Below are positions 14,697 to 22,845 of a stretch of DNA of 53,148 nt, one piece after another (position 1 is the stretch's first letter; the number at the start of each line of letters is the position of its first letter). The notes under the pieces are model-generated. The model was not told where the DNA came from, did no database searches, and was given only the letters and a program-made list of their open reading frames with translations. The DNA is from Kiritimatiellia bacterium (lineage in GTDB: Bacteria; Verrucomicrobiota; Kiritimatiellia; RFP12; UBA1067). The translations under genes and the position numbers were made by a program. The stretch is from assembly GCA_016296065.1 (NCBI GenBank), contig JAEDKA010000021.1, forward strand, positions 1 to 53,148. Reading direction: 5' to 3'.

Positions 14697-17600
14697 CTAT
14701 CGCAAACGGACGGAGAACCCGCCGCGGACAAACGTTGCCGATATCTTCCAGACGATGTACGCATCACCTTCTTCCGGCGTCACCTCCTCGGTGGCTACGT
14801 TGAGGATCCAGCGCCCGCGCGGAGTCCTGCCGTTCCAGACAACTGGCGTCTTGGTCCATTGAGGCTTGCTCAGCACCGTCGGGCCCTCATACGTGCGATT
14901 GATGTCGGAGAGGTCTGCAAAGGCAATCCCTGCGCCATCGGCGACGGAAAGGGACTTGATCGTCGTCGTTCCTCCGAATCCGCCTTCGCCAACGACGACG
15001 TTCGCGGCAGACGCGTCCCCCTGAACGACAAGCGACGTGGCGCCGACCTTGTTCAGGGTGAACTCCGAGCCGGTGAATCCGCACTGGATTACGCTGTTTG
15101 TCTTCGAGCCAATCTCGACTATTGCACCTTCTTTGGACACGTTTATGCTCGTTCCGGACTCAGGGGCGTTTAGTGCGCCGAAACGCAGCGTCGTACCTGC
15201 GCCGTGCTTGAGATCGTAGTTCCGCGCCGTCGAAAACGTCCACGCCGAATTAGCGCCCGCGGCGCCCGCGTTCATGAATTCGAACAGCCCGCCTCCGGAA
15301 AGGGTGATTTCGCCGTAGTACTTGGACGCATCGGCATACAGGTGCGTCGCGCGGTCGCCCGAGGTAAACACGAGATTGCCGCTTCCGGTCAAGGTACCGT
15401 AGAACCACAGGTTGTTTCCGTGCCCGCTGCGCGCATAGGAGTTGTCCAGGTAGCTCGTCGTACCGGGTTCAATGTAGTAGGTCGAGCTAAGCACCGAGTT
15501 GTTGTTGTGGTAGAAGCATTTAAGGGTGCCGCCGGCCATTGTAAGTGTCGTATGAGTGCCGAGCGGATAGACGTTTCCGCCCTTGAGGTCGTTGTTGAAT
15601 TCGCTCGACTCGTGGAGCGTACCACCGGCCGCAAGACGGATGTCGCCATGGAAATTCGCGAGCTGCTGCGAGCTTGTAATCGTGAGCCAGCCATTCGTCA
15701 CGAGAAGCGTTCCATCTCCCGTTACGGACTGCTGGAGGTCCTGGTTTACAAGCTGCACCGTAGCGCCTGCGTCCACGACGATCGAGCCGCTTCCGGAGAC
15801 TGGCGCCGATATCTTCGACGACGTGCTCCCGGCGGCGCGTATCGTAGCGCTGTTTACGACCGAGGGGCTGATGAGCTCAGCTCCCTCGAGGACAAGCTCA
15901 CCTGACGAGACCGTGGCGGAAGACGTCATCTCCATCGATTCGTTTGCGAGAATGAACGACCCCGCGCCGGACTGCGAGAACATGGCGGCCGACAGTCCTT
16001 CCCCGGTAAGGCGATAGCCCTTTCCAGCCGGAGCCGTCACGAAGACGTTCCCCGCGGCAACGCCTTCGCCTACGGCGACTTCGTTGGTCCTGGCCTCAGT
16101 GTCGGCAATGTCCGCGCCGCTGAACACAGCGTCCAGTCCGTTCTCCCATGTCGCTGCTGCGTCCGAGGAAGTGCAATTCCAGACTCCGTCCGCAAGCCAT
16201 TGCGCAGACCCTCCGTTCCATACCATCTGATCGCCGGTGACAGTCGCCTTGACAACTCCGGACTCCTCTATGTCTAGGGTGAGTTCCAGAGAGCCCAAAA
16301 GTCCTTCGACTGTTATGTTGTCGGACGTCAGCGCCTGCCCCTGCGCAAGCGAGCCGTAGGAGAACAGCGTGCCGGTGTATCCCGACATCCAGACGGCCGG
16401 ATCAACAACGACGGAAACCTTCGCGCCTTCCGCAATGGTGAGCGCGCCGGGAAGCGTCACGCCTGCCGGAATCTTCAGCGTTCCTGCGGACACTGTCGTG
16501 TCACCCGTGTAGACCGGCTGGGATGTAAGCGTCAGCGTGCTGTCGCCGAGCTTCTCGAAGCCATGCGTCGTGTTCGCGCTTCCAAGCGGCGTGTTGAGCG
16601 TGACGTCCAGCGCGGTGTCGATCCTGATTGCGCCCGTATGCGCGGTAGAGTTGTTGATGCGGTTGACGAGTTCGTCAAACCAGTTCATGGCGTATGCGAG
16701 CCGCAGCACACCTCCCTGGAAGGTGAAGCGGTTGGAGGGCCCTTCGTTGGAAGCCAGCGAAACAGTCCCCTCTTTCATCACAAGCTCGTTGTATCCCGTC
16801 AGGTTGTCCACAAGGGTTCCTGCGCCCGTCTTGACTATGTTGCTCCCAAGCCCCTTGTGGTTGCAAATAGCAGTGTTGCCCTCCGCAACGTATATCTCGG
16901 AAATGGTGCTGGATGCGCTGCGCCAGGTGTCGAAGACGTCCATCGCCAGACAGGAGCCGTCCTGAAGCTCCAGCCTTCCGTTGATCGCGACGTATTCGTA
17001 CAGCACGAGGTAGTTGACGACGGTGACTGGTCCGTCGATCGTGAGCACGTTCCCCTGCGCTCCCTGTAGCCAAGAGTCGTGGGCCAGCTGCTGTCCGTCG
17101 TTTGTGATGCGGAGCCCGATCGTAGAAGGAACCGTGACGGCCGAGGTCACAGTCAGTCCGCAGCGCATCAGCTCAAGTGTGCCAGCGCCCTCTATCGCCC
17201 CGGGGTTTATCGACGGATAGTTGTCCATGCTCTCGGGATAGAACTCAATGCTTGCATCGTTGGCGATGACAAGCTTTGCAAAGGGATGGCTCTCGTTGCC
17301 GGTGAGCTGCACCGAGGCGTTGGCGTTGAATACCACTTCCTTGGTGGCGTCCGGAACGCCATTGGACCAGTTCGCCGGCGTCTTGTAGAGGTTGCCGTCG
17401 TTGGCCGCGCCAGTCCAGGTCGTCGACGCGGCGGACACCGTGATGGACGTCTCGCCAAGCGACCACAACGTCTCCACGCCACGCACGGTGACAGAGAAGC
17501 AGTCCGCCGCAGCTACGCCGCTGGGCACGGAAAGCGAAGCGAACGAAAGAACGACGTGCGTCGTGCCGGACTGCGATCCGTCCTCGTTGATCACTACCTT

Positions 17601-18836
17601 CGCGCCTTCCCCGATCGTTATTGCGCCAAAGGAGCATCCCGGCTCAATTACAAGCGTAGTCCCCGCCTCCACGACAAGGTCTGGCGAGCCAACGGTCGTG
17701 CCGGTCAGAGAAGCGGCAGCGCCAGAGGCAAGGACGAACGTTCCCGAGTCATACTCGATGCCCGCAGGCGATACGACAGAGCCGCCAGCTATTGTGACGA
17801 GTCCTGCGACCGACTCGGAAAACGCAAGCTTGCCGGTGCCGCTCTTGACGAGCGCGCCCCTTGCGCTCCCCGAAACGGCGGCACCAATGGAGACGTCGTA
17901 GTCTGATGAAATCGTGCAGCCGTTCTGCCCGACGGAAACTGCGACTCCGGATGCTATGAGGGTGTCAGCCCCTTTCGCCTTCAGCGTGCCGCCGTCGAAA
18001 TCGAGAGCCCCCGCTCCGCTGCCCTTCGTGACGCCCAGAGTCTCAACCGTTCCTCCGTGGATGTTCAGCGTTCCCTTCGAGTTGTTCCCGTTTGCAAGGC
18101 CGATGTAGTGCGAGCGAGCCACGCACGTTCCGTTGGAGATCGTATAGACACACGTGGAGTTGGCCGATTCGCCGATAGAGATCGCCCTCTCGCCTGCATT
18201 GTTGCCGCCCTGCGCGCTGACGGTTCCGCCAAGCTGCAGGAACGTCGCCGTGGCGCCAGAAGACCGCCCGAGTTCTAGGCGGGCGTTGTCGGACTCCGCG
18301 CCGTTGCGCACGCCTACCACCAGCTCGCCTCCTTCGACCACCACGTCCCCGCGCGGACTCCCGCCGTTGCCGTCGCCGATTGGCATCCAGTACGACGTCT
18401 CTGCGCGTCCGCTCTTCAACGTGAAGCGCCCATGTCCGTTCTGAAAGCCGACGAACAGGTCGTTCGCGAAATGGTACGTTCCGCCTTCGATTACAAGCGC
18501 ACCGGTCCCACCCAATCCGCCTACGTGCATGTCCGTGCCGGACATCGTAAGGCCGTAGTCGCCGGAAGTCGCCTTGAACGTCACGACGCCGTCAAAGGTG
18601 TTCTCGATCCAGAAGCCGGACGAAATGCTCGCGGCCGTCCTGAAGTTAACTTCCGTTGGCGCGTTCTGCATCTCGGCAGTGCGGATGACGTAGTTGCCCG
18701 CATTCCCATTCCAGTTGGCTGCATCGTCCCAGTATTTCGGCGAAGACTCGCTGCCGGCTGTCCAGTAGATGTCGCCTAACGAGGACAGCGAGACAACTGT
18801 CGAAAGAAATGCGATGGCCGATGTCGTGTGGTTCAT
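14697..18836 (-). CDS. Giant exported PATR surface protein, 1379 aa
   Basis: The start is the ATG at 18836 (MNHTTSAIAFLSTVVSLSS), which has a signal peptide. Longer readings cross the promoter. The body is made of PATR/beta-helix repeats (GTGALVIEGGTYHFANDLFV, VKSGTGKLAFSESVAG, TLTSQPVYTGDTTVSAGTL). Module starts of the W-x-x-x-x-x-W-x-x-A-x-N-W type occur near the N-terminus and at about residue 475. The chain ends GGFSVRLR, the C-terminal tail pattern also seen at 25002 and 46062. No outer-membrane barrel is present. It is expected to be a surface-displayed fibre or binding protein. Together with the following pseudogene it is bracketed by 97-bp direct repeats, so this 5-kb block could be deleted or amplified by recombination. 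Confidence 0.87.
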   Translation of the reverse strand: MNHTTSAIAFLSTVVSLSSLGDIYWTAGSESSPKYWDDAANWNGNAGNYVIRTAEMQNAPTEVNFRTAASISSGFWIENTFDGVVTFKATSGDYGLTMSGTDMHVGGLGGTGALVIEGGTYHFANDLFVGFQNGHGRFTLKSGRAETSYWMPIGDGNGGSPRGDVVVEGGELVVGVRNGAESDNARLELGRSSGATATFLQLGGTVSAQGGNNAGERAISIGESANSTCVYTISNGTCVARSHYIGLANGNNSKGTLNIHGGTVETLGVTKGSGAGALDFDGGTLKAKGADTLIASGVAVSVGQNGCTISSDYDVSIGAAVSGSARGALVKSGTGKLAFSESVAGLVTIAGGSVVSPAGIEYDSGTFVLASGAAASLTGTTVGSPDLVVEAGTTLVIEPGCSFGAITIGEGAKVVINEDGSQSGTTHVVLSFASLSVPSGVAAADCFSVTVRGVETLWSLGETSITVSAASTTWTGAANDGNLYKTPANWSNGVPDATKEVVFNANASVQLTGNESHPFAKLVIANDASIEFYPESMDNYPSINPGAIEGAGTLELMRCGLTVTSAVTVPSTIGLRITNDGQQLAHDSWLQGAQGNVLTIDGPVTVVNYLVLYEYVAINGRLELQDGSCLAMDVFDTWRSASSTISEIYVAEGNTAICNHKGLGSNIVKTGAGTLVDNLTGYNELVMKEGTVSLASNEGPSNRFTFQGGVLRLAYAMNWFDELVNRINNSTAHTGAIRIDTALDVTLNTPLGSANTTHGFEKLGDSTLTLTSQPVYTGDTTVSAGTLKIPAGVTLPGALTIAEGAKVSVVVDPAVWMSGYTGTLFSYGSLAQGQALTSDNITVEGLLGSLELTLDIEESGVVKATVTGDQMVWNGGSAQWLADGVWNCTSSDAAATWENGLDAVFSGADIADTEARTNEVAVGEGVAAGNVFVTAPAGKGYRLTGEGLSAAMFSQSGAGSFILANESMEMTSSATVSSGELVLEGAELISPSVVNSATIRAAGSTSSKISAPVSGSGSIVVDAGATVQLVNQDLQQSVTGDGTLLVTNGWLTITSSQQLANFHGDIRLAAGGTLHESSEFNNDLKGGNVYPLGTHTTLTMAGGTLKCFYHNNNSVLSSTYYIEPGTTSYLDNSYARSGHGNNLWFYGTLTGSGNLVFTSGDRATHLYADASKYYGEITLSGGGLFEFMNAGAAGANSAWTFSTARNYDLKHGAGTTLRFGALNAPESGTSINVSKEGAIVEIGSKTNSVIQCGFTGSEFTLNKVGATSLVVQGDASAANVVVGEGGFGGTTTIKSLSVADGAGIAFADLSDINRTYEGPTVLSKPQWTKTPVVWNGRTPRGRWILNVATEEVTPEEGDAYIVWKISATFVRGGFSVRLR

Positions 18837-18883
18837 ATGCCGACTTCCTTTCTTGCGCTGGTTTATGCCAACTATGCACCAAC

Positions 18884-18926
18884 ATTTTACCACACGCGGC
18901 GGCTCGGAAAACATCCCCCATTTGGG
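18884..18926 (-). promoter_or_regulatory. Promoter with 15-bp CCC-N4-GGG element, PATR gene 14697-18836
   Basis: The -10 box TAAAAT is at 18884-18889. The element CCCAAATGGGGGATG on the minus strand (18912-18926) ends exactly 22 bases upstream. The intervening 22 bases differ almost completely from those of the 13838 promoter, so the spacing is kept while the sequence is not. Confidence 0.7.
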
Positions 18927-18963
18927 CGCAGCGCCTTGGCTTCCTTCTGCTAATTCGGATTAT

Positions 18964-19060
18964 AGGGGGCTCCGCCGCTCCGCGGCGGAGCGGTGAAGAG
19001 ACCGATGATTCGCCGCTGAAGCAATCTATTGCTTTGTCCGTCGCGGAGCGACGGACCCCC
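18964..19060. repeat. 97-bp direct repeat, copy 2
   Basis: Identical over 97 bp to 13919-14015, with hairpins at 18969-18991 and 19036-19056. It lies between the promoter of the PATR gene (14697-18836) and the stop of the alginate-lyase-like gene (19089). The terminal hairpin, just past that stop, may end its transcript. Confidence 0.85.
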
Positions 19061-19088
19061 CTCTGCATTCGGCGCAGATGCTTGGCGA

Positions 19089-20801
19089 CTACCTTTCAAC
19101 AACAACCGACCTTATCCGCGCGCCGGTGGCGTTTACGACGCCGATCTTGAGGACTACTGCGCCCGCCTCCAGCTTGCGCACGCCGAGCGCTGCCTTCTTG
19201 TAGTCGTCCGACGCAGGCAGCTCCTTGCTTCTGTATCGTCCGCCCTCCGCGGCAAGCGCCAGCTCAAGTCGCCTCGCGCTTTTGTATACGACCGACACGC
19301 GGTAGTCACCAGCCTCCGGCACGTTCACCGTGTAGTCGAAGGAGTCGCCGCGCTTTATGCGGCTGAGTGCCCCGCTTTCAATGACGGGATTGCATGCCGG
19401 ACGGCGGTCGAAGTCGACTGCCTTGATGGTCGCGGGGACCTTCGGCACCGCGACGGGATCGCCGCGCATCCACGGCGTGCGAGTCTTCGTGAGCGTGCCC
19501 CACCCCTCGAACTCGTAGTACCAGTTCGGGCCAAACCCCCACACCTCGCCGACTCCTCCGTTCGCGAAGTGGTTGTCGACCGCCTTCTGCAGCCAGAATG
19601 TCTCGTTTGTCGAAACTCCGCGGCGGACCGTGTAGTGCATCAGCGCGGCGGTTCGCGGCGCTGCCGGTCCTCCGTCCGCTCCGCGCGCGTGGAAAGACGG
19701 CTTTACGGAAGACCAGCGGTTGTTGCGCGTTCGCGTGCGAAGGAACATTCCGTTCTCGAAAGTCGCCTCCGCGGGATTTTCCGTGAACCCGGACGGCTCC
19801 CAGTCGCTCAGGTTGTAGCGGAGCGACCACTCGAGCCCGCGCAGCAGCCTGTTGTCGAGGTGCCCGTAGAGATCGTCTCCCTGATTCCAGAATATCTCGG
19901 CAATCGCGACCATCTGCGCGACGCCGTACATCGCATGCGCCTGGTCGCGGCACGACTCCTCGCACTGTCCGTTCGGATAGATGTAGTACTGCAGCAGATC
20001 GTCGTATCCCCAGTCCGGCTCGTTGCCGAACGCCGGAGGCTTCGTGCGCTCGACGAAGAACTCGCCGTAGTTTGCGGGCCAGTCGGGCTTCCAGACGCCG
20101 CCGGAAGGGAACGGATTATCGTCTGGACGGTGCGGACGCCCCGTCAGGTAGTTCCACACGCGGTCGTACAGCTTCTCGTCGTCGAGGAAGATGGCGATGG
20201 CGAGGAGCCCGTGCCAGGCCGTCAGCCCCTGGTTGCCCCAGCGCATTATGTCGCCGGAGTAGATGTGCGGAACGAAAACGTTGCGCAGCATGTCGCCGAA
20301 CTTCTTCTGTTCCTCCTTCGCCCATCCGGGATAGTCGCGGATCATTTCGGCCGCCTCGACGAGAAGATATATCTTGCCGTTGTCGAGCGGACCGGTCCCA
20401 CCCCAGCTCGTCTCGGTCCAGTTCGCGTTCTGGACGAGGAAGTCGCGCGCCTTCGCCGCGTAGTGCTCCTCGCCCGTCAGCTTCCACATCAGCGCGATGT
20501 CGTGCGCGCGGCGTCCGTCGATTCCTATCGTCGCGTTGAAGCGCCCCTGCTCTATCTTGCCGCCCCGCGGACGCGCCCATGCGCCGGAATTCGCGTACGG
20601 ACTGACTCGCAGCGCCTCGAACGACTTCTTCCACGGCTCTCGCCCCGCGGCAACCATCGCCTTCATGCGCCCGAAGTCACCCTCCGTGTAGAATATCCCC
20701 GGATGAACGAACTTCTTGCCCTTGGAGATGCGCGGCTCCCCCTCCGCGGCTACAGCCACGGCGGACATTACAAGCGAAGCAGCAAGAAGGATGATTTTCA
20801 T
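19089..20801 (-). CDS. Secreted alginate-lyase-like polysaccharide lyase with C-terminal CBM6-like domain, 570 aa
   Basis: A signal peptide (MKIILLAASLVMSAVAVAA) is followed by an (alpha/alpha)-toroid domain of the alginate-lyase type (PF05426), about residues 28-430: FVHPGIFYTEGDFGRMKAMV, GIDGRRAHDIALMWKLTGEE, MRWGNQGLTAWHG, YPNGQCEESCRDQAHAMYG. The last 110 residues form a beta domain like CBM6 (YTVNVPEAGDYRVSVVYKSA). It should cleave a uronic-acid polysaccharide by beta-elimination in the periplasm or outside the cell; the exact polymer cannot be read from the sequence. The N-terminal part of the giant protein at 30724-38511 is a clear paralogue. TATAAT ends six bases before the ATG, so the mRNA should be leaderless, and the promoter carries the CCC-N4/5-GGG element. 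Confidence 0.87.
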   Translation of the reverse strand: MKIILLAASLVMSAVAVAAEGEPRISKGKKFVHPGIFYTEGDFGRMKAMVAAGREPWKKSFEALRVSPYANSGAWARPRGGKIEQGRFNATIGIDGRRAHDIALMWKLTGEEHYAAKARDFLVQNANWTETSWGGTGPLDNGKIYLLVEAAEMIRDYPGWAKEEQKKFGDMLRNVFVPHIYSGDIMRWGNQGLTAWHGLLAIAIFLDDEKLYDRVWNYLTGRPHRPDDNPFPSGGVWKPDWPANYGEFFVERTKPPAFGNEPDWGYDDLLQYYIYPNGQCEESCRDQAHAMYGVAQMVAIAEIFWNQGDDLYGHLDNRLLRGLEWSLRYNLSDWEPSGFTENPAEATFENGMFLRTRTRNNRWSSVKPSFHARGADGGPAAPRTAALMHYTVRRGVSTNETFWLQKAVDNHFANGGVGEVWGFGPNWYYEFEGWGTLTKTRTPWMRGDPVAVPKVPATIKAVDFDRRPACNPVIESGALSRIKRGDSFDYTVNVPEAGDYRVSVVYKSARRLELALAAEGGRYRSKELPASDDYKKAALGVRKLEAGAVVLKIGVVNATGARIRSVVVER

Positions 20802-20807
20802 GCCGCA

Positions 20808-20850
20808 ATTATAACAAAATGCGAGAACATGCCGCCATCCCCTTTTTGGG
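20808..20850 (-). promoter_or_regulatory. Promoter with 15-bp CCC-N5-GGG element, alginate-lyase-like gene
   Basis: The -10 box TATAAT is at 20808-20813, then TGCGGC, then ATG, giving a leaderless start. The element CCCAAAAAGGGGATG on the minus strand (20836-20850) ends exactly 22 bases upstream of the -10 box. No consensus -35 is present, which fits a need for an activator. Confidence 0.72.
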
Positions 20851-20858
20851 AAACGACT

Positions 20859-21461
20859 CTACAAGCGGATGTAGCCCATCTCCTGCGCGCGGAAGACCGC
20901 GGCGGTGACGTTCGACGCGTCCATCTTGCGGCGAATCTCCGTTATGCGGCTCTTGACCGTCTCCGCCGCGCAACCCTGGATTATCGCTATCTCCTCGCGC
21001 GTTTTTCCAAGCGCAAGATACTTCAGCGTCTCGAGCTGCTTCTCGGTGAAAGGCGACTTGACAGGAACGTAAGAGTCCGTCACGAACTCGAGCATTCCGC
21101 TTGCGATGCCCGCGACGGCGTCCGCGAGCGCAATGGTGTCCATGCTCTTCGACACATACCCTTTCGCGCCGTGGCTGCGCGCCCTTTCCTCCTCCTCGGC
21201 GCGCGGCATCCCCGCGAGAAGCAGGACCTTCGCCGCGGGAAACTCCTTAAGCATCTGCTCAAGGAGCCACAATCCGTCCCGACGCGGCATCACGACGTCC
21301 GAAAGAACGACGTCGGGAAGTCCGTTCGCCCTGCAGAATCCAAGCGCCTCCTCCGCTCCCGCCGCCGTGCCCGCGACGGCGAAGCGCTCCCTGCTCGCGA
21401 ACATAGTCGAAAGCCCTTCCCTAATCATCGGATGGTCGTCTACTATAAGAACCTTAATCAT
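20859..21461 (-). CDS. NarL/LuxR-type response regulator, 200 aa
   Basis: This is the partner of the histidine kinase encoded directly upstream; the start overlaps the kinase stop by 8 bases. GGAGG lies 12 bases before the ATG. The receiver domain (residues 1-120) has D8 and D9, phospho-acceptor D55 (VVLSDVVMP) and the Lys in GYVSKSM. The C-terminal LuxR/GerE helix-turn-helix lies at about 135-200 (FTEKQLETLKYLALGKTREE, then AAETVKSRITEIRRKM). It resembles the other regulator (6437-7051) throughout. It is the last gene of the four-gene operon that begins with a PATR protein, and it sits just upstream of the alginate-lyase-like gene, whose promoter may be a target. Confidence 0.93.
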   Translation of the reverse strand: MIKVLIVDDHPMIREGLSTMFASRERFAVAGTAAGAEEALGFCRANGLPDVVLSDVVMPRRDGLWLLEQMLKEFPAAKVLLLAGMPRAEEEERARSHGAKGYVSKSMDTIALADAVAGIASGMLEFVTDSYVPVKSPFTEKQLETLKYLALGKTREEIAIIQGCAAETVKSRITEIRRKMDASNVTAAVFRAQEMGYIRL

Positions 21462-22818
21462 GAATTATTTCAACCTCCACCGTCGATCCCTCTCCTGGAC
21501 AGCTCCTGACGGAAAACGATCCGCCGATTGCCTCCGCGCGCGTCTGCATGTTCGAAAGGCCCATGTGGCCGCTCTCGCCGCGCACGGCAGCGGGATCAAA
21601 TCCACATCCGTCGTCCGCCACGCTCATGGCGAAGCGGCGTCCGTCGTCCGAAAGCCTCACCGCGACATGCCTCGCCCCGCCGTGCCTGAGCGCGTTTCCG
21701 ACCGCCTCCTGCAGAATCATGAGAAGCCGCGCGCCCTGTCGCCTAATCTCTATCGGCGGCTCTCCCTCGGAGACTATCTCGACGACGCCGCCCCAGTGCG
21801 GCATGCGCGCCGCAGCCGTGCGGAAGAGCCCCGCGAGCGTGTCCGCCTCGCGACCAGCGCGCTGGAGCCCCCAGAGGATGCTGCGAAGACCCGACTGCGT
21901 GTTCATGAGGGACTTCCTCGCGCCGGCGATCTGGCGCGCGACGGCTTCCGGATTCTCGACGACGCTCGCCGCCGCGTCGAGATGGAACATCGTTCCCGCG
22001 AGCTGCTGTTGGAACTCGTCGTGCAGATCGCGCGCAAGCCTGAGCCGCTCCTCATGCGAACTGGCCTCGGCGCGTCGCGCGCGGATGAGGAAGAACACCC
22101 AGCCGCACAAGGCGGCAAGCGCGAGGAACGCCATCGCGACGGCGATGAGCACTCTGGCGGGAGTCCACCACGGCGGACGCGACAGCACCTCGACGTCATC
22201 GCGCGAGAGTATGTTCAGCGTAAGGTTCTTCACGCCCTCCGGCGTGTATTCGAGCGACGGCGTCGCACGGATGCGGACGAGGGCGCCGATTCTGAGGTCG
22301 GGGTCGAAGTTGTCGCTCTCTCGAAGCGGAAAGCTCGCCGTCGCGCTGCGCGCCGCGCGATCGAGGTCGCGCACAAACAGCTGCAGCTGCGTCCTGCGCC
22401 TGTTCACGTCCAGCACCCTCACCGTGAGTTCCACCGGCAGGCCGAACCTGTTCGGCGGCGCCGGTTTGTAGAGCGCCGATATCTTCACTTGCTCACGGTC
22501 GGGGATCTCACCGGTCCCGAGATGCGTAACGACGACGCTCTCCATGCGCAGGTTCGGCTCCGACATCGACACGTCGCCTTCTGCCGCAATGCGCTCGCCC
22601 ACGAAGGCGCGGTTCCCGCCGAGGAGCCCGAGCCGCACGCACGTCCCGTCGTCCTGACGCAGAAAAGCGAAGAGATCCCCGCTGCGCGCGAACGTAACGA
22701 CGCCGGTAACCGTCACATGATCCGACGGAACATGCGGCACATTCGCCGCGCATGGCGCGGACAGCGCCAGCGCAAACGCCGACGCCACGACTGTCTTCAT
22801 CCACCTCATTGCGTCCAT
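21454..22818 (-). CDS. Sensor histidine kinase with periplasmic OB-like domains, 454 aa
   Basis: A signal peptide or first TM lies at residues 5-25, then a periplasmic region of about 185 residues. This appears to hold two OB-like beta domains (DHVTVTGVVTFARSGDLFAF; VELTVRVLDVNRRRTQLQLF). The motif DDVEVLSRPPWWTPAR leads to a TM helix (about 222-245), HisKA_3 (LARDLHDEFQQ, H266) and HATPase_c (EAVGNALRHG, ADDGCGF, MGLSNMQTRA). The OB and juxtamembrane parts match those of the GH43-kinase (7048-9123), which adds a propeller. I keep the ATG at 22818, but an ATG at 22809 (MRWMKTVV) fits the internal promoter at 22817-22845. It is encoded after the toroid-like exported protein with a 4-base gap, so it probably senses a product of that step; that is inference. 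Confidence 0.9.
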   Translation of the reverse strand: MDAMRWMKTVVASAFALALSAPCAANVPHVPSDHVTVTGVVTFARSGDLFAFLRQDDGTCVRLGLLGGNRAFVGERIAAEGDVSMSEPNLRMESVVVTHLGTGEIPDREQVKISALYKPAPPNRFGLPVELTVRVLDVNRRRTQLQLFVRDLDRAARSATASFPLRESDNFDPDLRIGALVRIRATPSLEYTPEGVKNLTLNILSRDDVEVLSRPPWWTPARVLIAVAMAFLALAALCGWVFFLIRARRAEASSHEERLRLARDLHDEFQQQLAGTMFHLDAAASVVENPEAVARQIAGARKSLMNTQSGLRSILWGLQRAGREADTLAGLFRTAAARMPHWGGVVEIVSEGEPPIEIRRQGARLLMILQEAVGNALRHGGARHVAVRLSDDGRRFAMSVADDGCGFDPAAVRGESGHMGLSNMQTRAEAIGGSFSVRSCPGEGSTVEVEIIHD

Positions 22819-22845
22819 TATATCACTTCCCCGGTTGTCTCACAA
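22817..22845 (-). promoter_or_regulatory. Internal promoter for the histidine kinase/response regulator pair
   Basis: On the minus strand this is TTGTGA (22840-22845), a 17-base spacer and TATAAT (22817-22822). It lies at the end of the upstream gene. The ATG at 22809 is 7 bases after the -10 box, so this transcript would be leaderless. It would let the regulators be made when the upstream operon is off. Confidence 0.55.

Noticed and set aside
9230..18836. Classical type V autotransporters
   Set aside because: The PATR repeats match passenger-type repeats, but no C-terminal beta-barrel follows; the chains end in short tails.
19029..21509. 826-codon plus-strand open frame
   Set aside because: It runs antisense to the alginate-lyase-like gene and a response regulator, is Arg/Val/His-rich with no known motif, and has no signal or ribosome site. 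It is a GC-driven shadow.
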